Made by a program: the position numbers and the translations under genes. Source: Thiodiazotropha sp040506705 (GTDB lineage: Bacteria; Pseudomonadota; Gammaproteobacteria; Chromatiales; Chromatiaceae). Taken from it: a DNA stretch of 64,000 nt. The stretch spans positions 1-64,000 of the forward strand of contig JBEVWG010000021.1 of assembly GCA_040506705.1 (NCBI GenBank), in the 5' to 3' direction. The notes beneath the pieces were generated by a model. The model did no database searches, had not been told where the DNA came from, and saw only the letters and a list, made by a program, of their open reading frames with translations. How positions within the stretch are numbered: the first letter of the stretch is position 1; every line of letters starts with the position of its first letter. Positions 17,827 through 26,867 of the stretch are shown one piece after another.

Positions 17827-18399
17827 TCAAAACTTGTTGTGTTGATAAGCAGGGAAGATACGCTGTTTTGGGTATAAAAGAAGCAGCACTCCTGCTACTG
17901 TTCCCGCCAGATGTGCAGCAGGAAAGGGAGGCCAGGAAATATGGGTAATCATGGATATACCGGACAGGAGCTCAAGTATCAGCTTGCCCAAGCAGATCAT
18001 GGCTGCAATAACTACCCAACCTGAACGGGTTTCCCGCCAATAGTGATAGAGTGCGACGACCAAAAGGGTATTGAGTACCCCCGAAAGTCCACAATACCTG
18101 GTCACATGAGACCAGTCAGATAAGAGTAATATATCGACCCCTGCTATTCCTGCCAGTATGGCCATAAACCATATATACTTTGATTGTCCTTCCAAATAAC
18201 TCCCAAGAACTACCAGAGCTATCGCATTCCATAACCAATGTTCCCAGTCAGAATGGACAAAATGCCCTGAAAACAGTCGCCACCACTCTCCTGATAGAGC
18301 TGGATAGAGTTCAAAGTAGAATTCACTATGATGTTGCGGTATGGCCATCATAAATGCAGTAAGCAATACGCTAGCTATTGTGAGAGTTGGAAGTCTCAT
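17827..18399 (-). CDS. rrtA: Rhombosortase (rhomboid protease), 190 aa
   Basis: Small rhomboid-fold intramembrane serine protease with about six helices. Catalytic Ser is S106 in CGLSGVLN and catalytic His is H163 in AAHLAGTVAG; the N-terminal WWRLFSGHFVHSDWEHWLWNAIAL is typical. Rhombosortases cleave GlyGly-CTERM tails during surface delivery. The gene lies 44 bases after a VIT/VWA protein that ends in just such a tail (SGGGALGPWLLLLLIP then RR), so enzyme and substrate form a dedicated pair. Length is normal. Confidence 0.85.
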   Translation of the reverse strand: MRLPTLTIASVLLTAFMMAIPQHHSEFYFELYPALSGEWWRLFSGHFVHSDWEHWLWNAIALVVLGSYLEGQSKYIWFMAILAGIAGVDILLLSDWSHVTRYCGLSGVLNTLLVVALYHYWRETRSGWVVIAAMICLGKLILELLSGISMITHISWPPFPAAHLAGTVAGVLLLLYPKQRIFPAYQHNKF

Positions 18400-18443
18400 T
18401 AATGACTCCTTCAGCGGCCAGGCCGAAGCCTGGCGCTTTCAGT

Positions 18444-20486
18444 TTAGGAATTACGACGATGAAGGCTTGCTTTCCACAATGGAATAAGCAGTAACAGCAA
18501 CCAAGGCCCTAATGCACCACCACCGCTGTGACCAGACGATGAAGGATATGCACGAGGCTTTGTATACATAGGCTGCTGAGTATCAACTCTGTTGTTGACC
18601 ACTGGTGCTGAACTTCGTTGTTGGCGAGCAGCTTGTTCTTTTGTAACCCTGGCCTGATTCAGTCGGTCGATGCCATAGTTCTGGAACTGTTCCTCACGCA
18701 CAACCAGCATTGATGTGTAGTCAGTAACCAGGCTGTACTCTTTAGCTACATCGACTATTGCCTGACGACTGTCAGGGTCTTCACCCAGATAGTCAATCTG
18801 GTTTTGTAAATCCTCTATCGTGGCGAAGGCCCAGAGCCGTTCAATTTCAGGATTGAGTGTGCTTTGATTTGGAAATTCAAATCGTGTGGAATATTCGGTA
18901 GGCTGGCCTGAAACTTTGCCGCTGATAGTCACATCAGCAATACCATCACCCCAGTAGTGGCCAAACAGAGTCAACTGCTGGCCTCGATAGAGAGAGCCAA
19001 TTTGTGCCGGGGTTAAATCCTTGACCTTTACACCACGGAATTTTACATCGATATCGTGCAACGCTTGATGGGTTAGTTTGTCTGTGGCCAGCATCAGTTG
19101 GCCAACAATATCGTCACTATTAGAGACATTGATTGAGAATCCGTTGGAGATTTTGGCCATTCCTTCCAATAACGGACGGTTGGCGCTGTTTCCCATGACA
19201 AAGCTGTATAGCCTGACGTCATACTGTTCGAGGAGTTTGAGAAAGTTTTTCTTCTCCGTGGTACCCACATTGGCAACACCATCGGTGACCAGAATTATGG
19301 CGCTGGAGCGATCTGAATCAAGTGTTTTGATACCACGCTCCAGACCGGCATAGAGATTTGTACCGCCAGATGGATTTGTGTTCTCAAGTTTGCTTAGTAT
19401 CTGTTGAACATTTTCTCTATTTGCCTGTTGATAACCAGAGGTGATTCTCTTTGCATGGTTATTGAACAAAATAATCTGAAAACGATCTTTATCTGAGAGA
19501 TTTGTTAGTCCTTTGCGAACACCCTCAACCAGGCTTTGATATTTACCTTTCATGGATCCTGAGAGATCGAGAACGAAAACCCAGTCTCTACCTTCATTTA
19601 TGGAAGCAAGGTCATCACCCGGAGTTACAGTTAGCATAAATGTACCTCGCTCTTTTCCAGGTTCCTTGTGAGTGACCATATCAACGCTGCCTGGCAGTCC
19701 CTGTTGATGTCGCCAGTAGACCACAATGTCCTTATCAAGTTTCTGTATAACTGCAGGAGTTGATTGAGTCTGCTCTTGCTCCTCACCTGCCTGTCCATTT
19801 TGCAGAGAAACAGACCACTCTTGCGGGGAGGTTGAAGTGGCTGAGGCTTGTTGATGATGAGGTAGTCGTATTTCATCGATGGGGTAGGAGGAGCGCAGTT
19901 TCATATTGAAACTGAAGGCTTCCGTGACGACATCATTGTAGCTCCAGAAGGCTAGACGCTGTTCATCCACACCCCCCTCTTCCAGAGGGTAGACATAGCG
20001 ACCTATACCGCTATCTACATGAGCAGGCTGGATATAGACGAGCTTGATTCTGACATCCTGCTGTGGCTTTACAGGGTAAACAGAGCTATCGAATGTACGG
20101 TAGCTATCCTGCTCGGTAAGGGCAGACTCTCTACCTTGGCTGCGCTCCTGTTGATAGATTTCTCTCGCTTTCTGCTTCTCGAGTACTTCGCCGGTAACAG
20201 GCTTGCCATCAATCCAGTAGGTGAACTCACCTACGGAAGCTTTTTCAGGTACTGGGAAGGAGTAGATGGCTTCGAGTTCTGAGTTGTTTGGATTGTAGAA
20301 AACCTGTTCGACGGAAGTAACGGCGTAACCATCCTCAATGGTGACATCAACATGATGTTGCCTTATCTCCAGCTGCGGGAGATTCGCGGTTTTTGGGGTC
20401 ATCAGGCCTGCTGCAATCGCGTTTTGTCCAGCTAGCAGCGAGATACCTAAAACCAAGTATTTGGCCTGCTTTAATAGGGTGTTCAT
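18444..20486 (-). CDS. VIT/VWA surface protein with GlyGly-CTERM tail, 680 aa
   Basis: Matches the marine sortase-target type of VIT/VWA protein. The start at 20486 (MNTLLKQAK) has GGAG about 12 nt upstream and gives a signal peptide (LVLGISLLAGQNAIAA). A VIT domain follows (about 30-160, VFYNPNNSELEAIYSFPVPE), then a VWA domain with MIDAS residues DLSGSM, GGTNLYAG and VTDGVANVG (about 300-480). After a basic linker, the tail GHSGGGALGPWLLLLLIPLW plus basic end is a GlyGly-CTERM signal. It is followed by rrtA and divergent from an HTH regulator. Probable role is adhesion or an envelope protein scaffold. Confidence 0.88.
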   Translation of the reverse strand: MNTLLKQAKYLVLGISLLAGQNAIAAGLMTPKTANLPQLEIRQHHVDVTIEDGYAVTSVEQVFYNPNNSELEAIYSFPVPEKASVGEFTYWIDGKPVTGEVLEKQKAREIYQQERSQGRESALTEQDSYRTFDSSVYPVKPQQDVRIKLVYIQPAHVDSGIGRYVYPLEEGGVDEQRLAFWSYNDVVTEAFSFNMKLRSSYPIDEIRLPHHQQASATSTSPQEWSVSLQNGQAGEEQEQTQSTPAVIQKLDKDIVVYWRHQQGLPGSVDMVTHKEPGKERGTFMLTVTPGDDLASINEGRDWVFVLDLSGSMKGKYQSLVEGVRKGLTNLSDKDRFQIILFNNHAKRITSGYQQANRENVQQILSKLENTNPSGGTNLYAGLERGIKTLDSDRSSAIILVTDGVANVGTTEKKNFLKLLEQYDVRLYSFVMGNSANRPLLEGMAKISNGFSINVSNSDDIVGQLMLATDKLTHQALHDIDVKFRGVKVKDLTPAQIGSLYRGQQLTLFGHYWGDGIADVTISGKVSGQPTEYSTRFEFPNQSTLNPEIERLWAFATIEDLQNQIDYLGEDPDSRQAIVDVAKEYSLVTDYTSMLVVREEQFQNYGIDRLNQARVTKEQAARQQRSSAPVVNNRVDTQQPMYTKPRAYPSSSGHSGGGALGPWLLLLLIPLWKASLHRRNS

Positions 20487-20651
20487 GATAAAGCTCCATT
20501 TTAGAAAGTGGATTGATCTCCATCGCGGAGTCAAGCTAACAGTAGCGATAGGGCTTAAATAAATAAACCAAATAGTGAAAAGGTCTGTATTAATGATCTA
20601 AAAGTACTGTATATTGGTACTATTGGCCGCTCAGTAAATTCGGAGGTGACT

Positions 20652-21407
20652 GTGAGTCAGGTTGTTGCGTTGCTTGAAACCTTAAAACTGGAATTACGAT
20701 CCAAGGGGATTACCTATCGGGATATTGCCGCTCAATTGGCCTTGTCGGAAAACAGCGTCAAACGTCTATTTGCGGAAAAGAGTTTTTCTGTGGCGCGACT
20801 CGAGCGAGTCTGTGAACTGATTGACCTGGAGCTTTCAGATCTGGTTCAGAAAATGGTTGAGGGGCGAGAGCGCATCAATATGCTGACAGAGGATCAGGAA
20901 CGAGAGATGGTGGGGAATACCAAACTGTTGTTGGTGGCAATCTGCATCTTTAACTACTGGCGCTTTGATCAGATCCTTGCAGAGTATGATCTAACTGAGA
21001 CTGAACTTATCCAGTTGTTGGTGAAGTTGGATCGTTTACGGATTATTGATCTTTTGCCGCTTAATCGTATTAAGTTGGTGGTCGATAAAAAATTTACCTG
21101 GCGGACCAATGGGCCGATACAGAATTACTTTCAACAGTATGCTCAGCCTGAGTTTCTGAATGCCAAATTTCTTGAGGAGGATGAAGCTCTGATTTTCTCT
21201 AACGGGGTTTTGTCTGAGAGTTCAAGAATTGCTATGTTGAGGCAGTTAAAAAAGGTCTCAGGAGAGTTTTTTCGTCTACATGAGGAGGATGCGGCTCTGC
21301 CCCTGAACCAGCGGCAGGGCACCAGTTTGATGTTGGCCCTGCGGCCTTGGGATTTTAGTGTATTTCGAGAGTTGCGCCGGGATGATAGTTCGATACTATC
21401 CCGTTAA
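20652..21407 (+). CDS. XRE-family HTH regulator with C-terminal sensor-like region, 251 aa
   Basis: GTG 20652 is chosen because GGAGG (20642-20646) is 5 nt upstream; GTG 20646 would overlap the ribosome site. Residues about 10-65 form a Cro/CI-type helix-turn-helix (TYRDIAAQLALSENSVKRLFAEKSFSVARLERVCELI). The remaining helical part (FNYWRFDQILAEYDLTETELIQLL, IQNYFQQY, REEDAALPLNQ-like) may be for effector binding or dimerisation. It diverges from the VIT/VWA-rrtA operon with about 165 bases between, so it may control that operon. Confidence 0.78.
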   Translation: MSQVVALLETLKLELRSKGITYRDIAAQLALSENSVKRLFAEKSFSVARLERVCELIDLELSDLVQKMVEGRERINMLTEDQEREMVGNTKLLLVAICIFNYWRFDQILAEYDLTETELIQLLVKLDRLRIIDLLPLNRIKLVVDKKFTWRTNGPIQNYFQQYAQPEFLNAKFLEEDEALIFSNGVLSESSRIAMLRQLKKVSGEFFRLHEEDAALPLNQRQGTSLMLALRPWDFSVFRELRRDDSSILSR

Positions 21408-21868
21408 CACGTCTTTACTCCAGAAGCAGACTTGAGGCTCTAACAGTTTGAATTTAACAAGACAGGCACTGATTGTTTAATGCGGTTTACGCATCAATTC
21501 TATTAAATAGATGACACTCATACCCTCTCCTCAACCCCTCTCCCATAAAGGGAGAGGGGCTTTAGGAAATAATCAGCATGATACTCACACCCTATTACCA
21601 ATCCCTCTCCTGCAAGGAAGAGGGACTTTTAAGAGATTAGTGACCAGTAATAAAATTCTGAATTCGTCGGATAAATTTACAAGCCAGTCATTCAGCAACT
21701 ACTAACTACTTGATTTTATGTGCTGGCCTGCTTTTTGCGTATTAAAAAGGCATAAGGCATGTTTACAACTCTATTTCCTTTTGAGAATGTCCAAGACTTA
21801 AATATTCTTCTTGGGAAGAGCTGAGAGAGTCGTAATTTTAAGTATATTGCAGATATGGAATGCGAATT
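21408..21868. repeat. Intergenic region with two CCCCTCTCC hairpins
   Basis: Hairpins CCCCTCTCCC-ataaa-GGGAGAGGGG (21535-21559, flanked by a further CCCTCTCC) and TCCCTCTCC-tgcaa-GGAAGAGGGA (21602-21625) belong to the family seen at 10409. The phrase CTCCAGAAGCAG at 21419 is shared with 10250. The open frame 21511-21705 is repeat DNA, not a gene. Confidence 0.65.
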
Positions 21869-22174
21869 ATGAATAACTTGGAAACCTATTCTCATGCAAC
21901 CAAGAAACAGTGTGATTATTTTCGGCAGAAGATCGAGAGACATACTCCACCTAAAAGCAACACTGATGAGCGGATGATTGGCATCTATAAGCGCCTATTG
22001 ATCAGAGATCGTTCCTATCTGCATAATCTGGAACTGTTGAAGATCAAGGAAACCCTGCGTACAGAAGCCCTTAATATTTTACCCAATATGCCTGACAAGA
22101 TACCGGAGTGCTCCTCTTCGCTGGATCTGGATGAGTTTAAGCTTCTACTGGATGAAAATTTAGAATCAATTTGA
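21869..22174 (+). CDS. Small soluble protein of unknown function, 101 aa
   Basis: ATG 21869 has GGA about 9 nt upstream; an in-frame ATG at 21860 is possible. The product (MNNLETYSHATKKQ...) is charged and helical, with no signal or membrane helix: basic in the first half and acidic at the end (LDLDEFKLLLDENLESI). Codon pattern is protein-like. No family is recognised and it has no operon partner. Confidence 0.5.
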   Translation: MNNLETYSHATKKQCDYFRQKIERHTPPKSNTDERMIGIYKRLLIRDRSYLHNLELLKIKETLRTEALNILPNMPDKIPECSSSLDLDEFKLLLDENLESI

Positions 22175-22330
22175 ACTTACTAACCAGACCATAACTATTT
22201 ACACACAACGGCCTGTCATTAAAAAATCAAAAGAGAGGGGCAACATGCGTGGCTTTAGCTAGGTGTTGTGGCTTTTGACAAGGTGGCATTGCCGGCAAGC
22301 CACGCTTGTAGCGAAATTTTAGAGGCTTAT

Positions 22331-22352
22331 GGTGGGGCATGGCCCCACCCTA
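22331..22352 (-). repeat. GTGGGGC REP palindrome, copy 2
   Basis: GGTGGGGCATGGCCCCACCC, inverse orientation. It pairs with copy 3, 114 bases downstream in the opposite orientation, like a BIME arrangement. Confidence 0.9.
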
Positions 22353-22465
22353 CAGTGCTGGAACAAAGTTTAGCGATACCGATTGAGTCAACTGAATAAC
22401 CCCACCATACCCAACTACTATGCTGACATACTCAATCAACATAGTGTAATCGTATTGGCCAACTG

Positions 22466-22487
22466 TAGGGTGGGGCCATGCCCCACC
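22466..22487 (+). repeat. GTGGGGC REP palindrome, copy 3
   Basis: TAGGGTGGGGC with CATGCCCCACC, forward orientation. Confidence 0.9.
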
Positions 22488-22732
22488 TTAAAAAGTTGAG
22501 TGTAGTATGAGTTCAGGTTCTATTTACTCTTAGTCTATTATAATAGCCAATAAACATTACTATTGTTTATCAGGCATCTTAATCGAACTGAGTCTATTAA
22601 TACTTCTTGCCTGGTAAGTATCTGTCACACAGATCTCCTCATCTTCAAAGTATGATTGAGAAACTTGCTCTCCATCCAGGGTAGGGGAGTCCATACCATT
22701 AGCAGTGAAATTTTTTATGATGTTAAAAAAAG

Positions 22733-22765
22733 AAGGCCGGTAACATGGTGTCTACCGGCCTTTTT
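22733..22765. terminator. Bidirectional intrinsic terminator
   Basis: Perfect 10-bp stem AAGGCCGGTA/TACCGGCCTT with a 10-nt loop. It is followed by T5 on the plus strand, and by a T-rich run (from AAAAAAAG at 22724-22731) when read on the minus strand, so it can end the CAP-lipoprotein transcript. Confidence 0.9.
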
Positions 22766-22849
22766 GTTGGTGCCTACCTATCCAGTTCAGCTGGTCTATT
22801 ATTAATGAACTTAATTACACCCAGTTGTACTGGTCAGTGCTCTACTACT

Positions 22850-24481
22850 TCATTGAGCTGCAAAGTCCTGCGTCCAGTAGATTCCATATGAACCGCTGCC
22901 ATTTACAATACCAACTCCTATATCTTTAAAATTGGCATTCATCAAATTGGCACAATGCCCAGGACTTGTGAGCCAGCCGTCCATAACTGACTCGGCATCT
23001 CTGTAGCCTGCGGCAATATTCTCACCATAGGTTCTCCAGACATAACCACTATCACTGATACGGTCACCGGGGCTGCTGCCATCCTCACCAGTATGACTGA
23101 AGAAGTTATTTTCAGCCATGGATGCGGAGTGACCATAAGCTGCGCTTTCAAGCTGGCAATTCCATGCCAATGTAGTCGTAGCCTGATAACTTTCAGTTCC
23201 GCAACTACGAGTTTGTGCGCGAGCATTGTTCACCAGAGTCAGCATCTGTTTATCTGCTTCATCCATACACGCATCGATTGTATCTTGAGTAGTTGCGCCT
23301 AGATTGAATCCTGAGTTATCACCAGTTCCCTCATCAGGGGTGTCGTCAGCACTGTCATCCTGGTTCTCATCACTGCCCTCGTCAGGGTTGTCGTCGGCAC
23401 TGTCATCCGGGTTCTCATCACTGCCCTCGTCAGGATTGTCGTCAGCACTGTCATCCTGGTTCTCATCACTGCCCTCGTCAGGATTGTCGTCGGCACTGTC
23501 CTCCGGGCTCTCATCACTGCCCTCGTCAGGGTTGTCGTCGGCACTGTCATCCGGGTTCTCATCACTGCCCTCGTCAGAGTTGTCGTTAGTACCGTCATCC
23601 GGGTTGTCGTCAACACCATCATCGGGAATATCATCAGTGTTATCGTCACTGATCGCTGTCACGAACTGCCAGCTCTCGGAAAGTGCTGGATTCCCCGCTA
23701 TATCCTGGACACCCTCTCCTATGGTGACTGTGTATTGTGTGCCATCAAGTAATTCTCTGTTGGGAGAAAAAATTATGCTGTGACTGACATCGTCATAGAT
23801 GACACTGCCAGGAATCAGTGATCCGCTGTGAGTAAGAGTAAGGCTTGTCTCATCGATGCTACTCTCTGAAAGTGCTTCATTGAATGTGACGCTTACTTCT
23901 GAGTTGATCGGAGTATCTACTTGATCTGAAACAGGGTATCGGTGGCTGACCAATGGCGGACTGCTGTCAGCAACAGGAGAGATTTGAAGACTGAAACCTG
24001 TCAGGTCTGCTGACTTTCCATCAAACACTATCAGATAGAACAAAAATTGCGTTGGCTCAGTAACCTGGGGTGCAACAAATGTCAGGGTGTCTTCGAAGCG
24101 ATTATCAATTGGTAACGCAGGTCCTTTGGCTTGTCTCCAAAAATATCTGAGAGTATCACCATCTTCATCATAGGAGTCACTGCCATCAAGAGTCACTGTC
24201 TCACCAGAAAAAGAGGTATGGTTACCGGTTATATCAGCAACTGGTCTGCTGTTCGATCTCCATTTGTCTCTTGATCTTCTGAATTTTGATTTAGAAGCCG
24301 TTGCTTCATTACCATTGTAAGCGTCAGCACTATATTGAGAGCTATTGAGTTTTTCAGCCTCTTGCTGTTCTCTGTCGTTGGTACTGGATGTGTTGTTTTC
24401 AGAATCACTACCACACCCGGTTGCAACAGCGAAAACCATTGCGGCAGTAGTTATCAAGGGTAAGTTATATATTTCCTTCAT
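22850..24481 (-). CDS. CAP-domain lipoprotein with Asp-rich repeats, 543 aa
   Basis: Lipoprotein signal with lipobox VATGC (Cys23). A basic patch (KFRRSRDKWR) follows, then a PKD-like domain (about 80-175, VTLDGSDSYDEDGDTLRYFW) and a Big/SbsA-like Ig domain (about 180-275, VSVTFNEALSESSIDETSLTL, QDIAGNPAL). Next come about five 16-residue Asp-rich repeats (SDENPDDSADDNPDEG), and last a C-terminal CAP/SCP-like domain (about 400-543: LVNNARAQTRSCG, HSASMAENNFFSHTGEDG, GENIAAGY, CANLMNANFKDIG). The acidic repeats probably bind calcium and act as a stiff spacer. Likely an outer-membrane surface protein of adhesive or hydrolytic role. Confidence 0.85.
   Translation of the reverse strand: MKEIYNLPLITTAAMVFAVATGCGSDSENNTSSTNDREQQEAEKLNSSQYSADAYNGNEATASKSKFRRSRDKWRSNSRPVADITGNHTSFSGETVTLDGSDSYDEDGDTLRYFWRQAKGPALPIDNRFEDTLTFVAPQVTEPTQFLFYLIVFDGKSADLTGFSLQISPVADSSPPLVSHRYPVSDQVDTPINSEVSVTFNEALSESSIDETSLTLTHSGSLIPGSVIYDDVSHSIIFSPNRELLDGTQYTVTIGEGVQDIAGNPALSESWQFVTAISDDNTDDIPDDGVDDNPDDGTNDNSDEGSDENPDDSADDNPDEGSDESPEDSADDNPDEGSDENQDDSADDNPDEGSDENPDDSADDNPDEGSDENQDDSADDTPDEGTGDNSGFNLGATTQDTIDACMDEADKQMLTLVNNARAQTRSCGTESYQATTTLAWNCQLESAAYGHSASMAENNFFSHTGEDGSSPGDRISDSGYVWRTYGENIAAGYRDAESVMDGWLTSPGHCANLMNANFKDIGVGIVNGSGSYGIYWTQDFAAQ
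23335..23580 (-). repeat. 48-bp coding minisatellite (Asp-rich)
   Basis: About five tandem 48-bp units encoding 16 residues each, differing mainly at ENP/ENQ/ESP and DDS/EDS positions. Units are nearly identical at DNA level, so copy number can change by slippage or recombination. Confidence 0.85.
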
Positions 24482-24918
24482 GGATCCTTCTCCTAATTAT
24501 TATCACGATCGGCCACATCAGAGCGATGAGTGCTGACCTGGTTTTATGATACTTATGGGGGGAAGGTAAAATAGGGCGCTGTTCTCAAAGAAGTTATAGG
24601 TGGGGGAGATTTTTAGGATTTTATAAATAAAGTGTTAGCCAGTTCCCAGCATCCCAGGGTCTGTTAACACAAATTGAAATAGCCGCTTTCTGAATATCAA
24701 TTCTGGTGTTTGTAAGAGTCTACTAAACTGATGCCAGAATGGTGGTAGCCATAGTAAATGGAAGGTTTACTTAGTATTGGCCTGCCTTGGGGAAACATTA
24801 TGTGTCAGGTGGTAGAACACCAGAATGGCTTGCCAAAATATGTGATATGGTGCACACTTTTTAAGTGTAAAGCACTATCCATGAAATCTAAAATTCTGCA
24901 ATAACAGGAACAATAAAT
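24482..24918. other. Intergenic region
   Basis: 437 bases between divergent genes. It must hold the promoters of the CAP lipoprotein (minus) and the Spy-like gene (plus). I see no repeat or further gene. Confidence 0.45.
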
Positions 24919-25359
24919 ATGAGATAAACAGTCGTTGCTATCTGTGTTTCATTACTCTTCTTTTCCCTGAACGCTCAGGCCGAGCAACAACATGGAATGC
25001 ATGATTTTCCTCAAATGATGAAACATGCCAGTCCAATGCCGAACTACATGAAGGTTGTAAAACAGCATGAGGCGGCACTGGATCTTAGTGAAGAGCAGTC
25101 TAAAGAGTTAGCTGCCTGGCGAGAAAGTCACGGTAAGCCTATGCATGCAAAAGTGGCACAAATTACCGAGCTGGAGAAGAGTATCTATGACGCTACAATG
25201 GCTGGTAAAAGTAAAGCCGAAATATTGGACTTGGCTTCTAAGATGCTAGAGTTGCGTAGCACTATTATCAGCACAAAAATTGACTGTAGAGATAATATGA
25301 AACGAGTCCTCTCTGAGGAACAATTTGCAAAAGTTGTGAAATTATATAGTGGATCTTAG
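24919..25359 (+). pseudogene. Spy/CpxP-like periplasmic protein gene with stop at codon 3
   Basis: ATG 24919 has AGGAA 8 nt upstream, and the frame encodes a good signal peptide (VVAICVSLLFFSLNAQA) followed by a helical protein with two L-S-E-E-Q motifs, like the LTxxQ motifs of Spy/CpxP chaperone-type proteins. Codon 3 is TAA (24925-24927), probably from CAA. The rest of the frame is intact to TAG 25359. Internal ATG 24997 would give a 120-residue product without export signal. Either a fresh nonsense mutation, a sequencing error, or a gene needing readthrough or reinitiation. Confidence 0.75.
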
Positions 25360-25377
25360 GTATTGAGCAGACAATGT

Positions 25378-25402
25378 GCCCCGCTTTAATGCGGGGCTAT
25401 TT
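25378..25402 (+). terminator. Intrinsic terminator after the Spy-like gene
   Basis: Perfect 7-bp GC stem GCCCCGC-tttaat-GCGGGGC followed by TATTTGT. It lies 19 bases after the stop codon. Confidence 0.8.
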
Positions 25403-25549
25403 GTAATAGACTGAGCTAATATCTGTTTATATCGGCTATATCTGGCGTGAGATTGACATACTGTTTCCCTATAAGTGGGAACAGAATATCGAATGAGAGC
25501 ACTGCCGTCTTATTAACTCTCCTCCGCTCCAGATGCTGGTTGGAAATAT

Positions 25550-25626
25550 AGCCTCAGCCCTCCTTCGGGGCGTGGCTCGCAGGCAGTGGCCCATCCCTTG
25601 ATAAGGGCGTAACACTGGGCTGAGTT
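25550..25626. other. Possible structured RNA element
   Basis: GCCTCAGCCC near 25549-25560 can pair with GGGCTGAG near 25617-25624, enclosing smaller stems (CCCTCCTTCGGGG; CCCTTGATAAGGG). It lies downstream of the small membrane protein gene read on the minus strand. No known RNA family is recognised. Confidence 0.3.
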
Positions 25627-25639
25627 AGAGAAATATACG

Positions 25640-25870
25640 CTATAAAACCCAGGCATCAAGCACAAAAAATGTGATCAGCAGGAGGAAGATAGTAGAGAAA
25701 AGGATGCTTCCGATGCCAATGATTATCTCAGTAACCGTCAAAAACCGCGGTTGATCGGCCCAGCGATCCTGCACATTGGCTCGATAATCCTTGTCGAAAA
25801 GATATCTCCACCCTACGGAATAGTCGATATAACTTGAATTGCGGTAAGGTCTTAAGGAGTTTGTATTCAT
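25640..25870 (-). CDS. Small membrane protein of unknown function, 76 aa
   Basis: The start at 25870 (MNTNSLRPYRN) is favoured over 25876 because GAGAG then lies about 9 nt upstream. An aromatic, charged N-terminal half (YIDYSVGWRYLFDKDYRANVQDRW) is followed by one C-terminal helix (EIIIGIGSILFSTIFLLLITFFVL). It looks like a tail-anchored single-pass protein. No family is recognised and it has no operon partner. Confidence 0.5.
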   Translation of the reverse strand: MNTNSLRPYRNSSYIDYSVGWRYLFDKDYRANVQDRWADQPRFLTVTEIIIGIGSILFSTIFLLLITFFVLDAWVL

Positions 25871-26061
25871 TGGCATAACTCTCGATTAAGCTATTGGGCA
25901 TGTCTATCGCACTGTTTGATGAGTACGAAATCCGACTCGCAGAACAAAAACTCAGCGCGTCAATCGCTCTTCAGCACACATAATGATCGCAGAAAAAGAT
26001 TGCAGTATTATGAAAGTAATGTGACTTAAACTGATTAATAGAAGGGCCCTAAAGGGGGGGT

Positions 26062-26756
26062 ATGAAACTGGTTTTATTACCTGGTCTTGATGGTACAGGA
26101 CGGCTTTTTAGGCGATTTATTGAGGAATATCATGGGGATGTAGAATTAATTTCTTTACCTGACTGTACTTCTCAGGATTATCGTCGTTAGCTGAGAGCCT
26201 GATGCTGAAGCTGCCCCAGGAGCCTTTTGTGGTGTTGGCTGAGTCATTCTCCGGAGGTATATCGACCTATATCCTCGAAGCGAAGCCTTACCATTTAAAG
26301 GGCGTCATCTTCGTCGCCAGTTTTATCTCGCCACCAAGACCTCTGTTACTGTTTTTAATGCAGATGGTGCCTCTGAAGCGGGTAGTGAACTTTCCCATAC
26401 CGAAATACCTGCTCAAGCTGTTTCTGCTTGGATGTGAAGCCACAGATGAGTTGATACTGGAGTTTCTGCAAACCATCAGGGAGGTACCAGAGCATCTGCT
26501 TACGCAGAGGGTGAGCCAGATCAGAACCATGGCGCTACCCATCAATAGTGTGGAGAAGCCAGTAGCAGTAATAGAGGCCGCTGATGACAGACTGGTTGAT
26601 CGGGCCCATTCTTTAGAACTGCTACAGAGGTACGAAGGGGCTAGTCACTATAAACTTGCTGGTCCCCATTTTATTCTTCAGGCTAAGCCTCGGTCAGCTG
26701 CAGAGTTGATTTTCCGCTTGGTATCTAATCTTGATTATGGATCATTCGGCAGGTGA
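26062..26756 (+). pseudogene. Alpha/beta hydrolase broken by a frameshift
   Basis: ATG 26062 has a G-run ribosome site (AAAGGGGGGG). Frame 1 reads MKLVLLPGLDGTGRLFRRFI, an alpha/beta-hydrolase start with oxyanion-like LPGLDGTG, and stops at TAG 26188. Translation resumes two frames on, with SSLAESLMLKLPQ and then VLAESFSGGIS (nucleophile elbow S in ESFSG), a cap region, DDRLV and GPHFILQAKP (catalytic Asp and His regions) to TGA 26756. The two parts together make one normal hydrolase of about 230 residues. One base gained or two lost near 26176-26187 explains the break. Confidence 0.85.
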
Positions 26757-26867
26757 AAGGCAGGCTGAAAAACAGTTGAAATAATTTTGAATCCATCTTT
26801 CGACTCGTCCCGTATAGGTAACTGAAAGCTGAAACATCAGCTCTTAATTAAAACGAGGAAATCGAAA

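Larger units (their letters stand above)
22175..22849. other. Intergenic region with REP pair and terminator
   Basis: 675 bases holding inverted REP copies at 22331-22352 and 22466-22487 and a strong terminator at 22733-22765. No gene is seen. Confidence 0.6.

Noticed and set aside
23299..23783. Open frames 23299-23649 (-) and 23304-23783 (+)
   Set aside because: They are out-of-frame readings of the Asp-rich coding repeats of the CAP lipoprotein.
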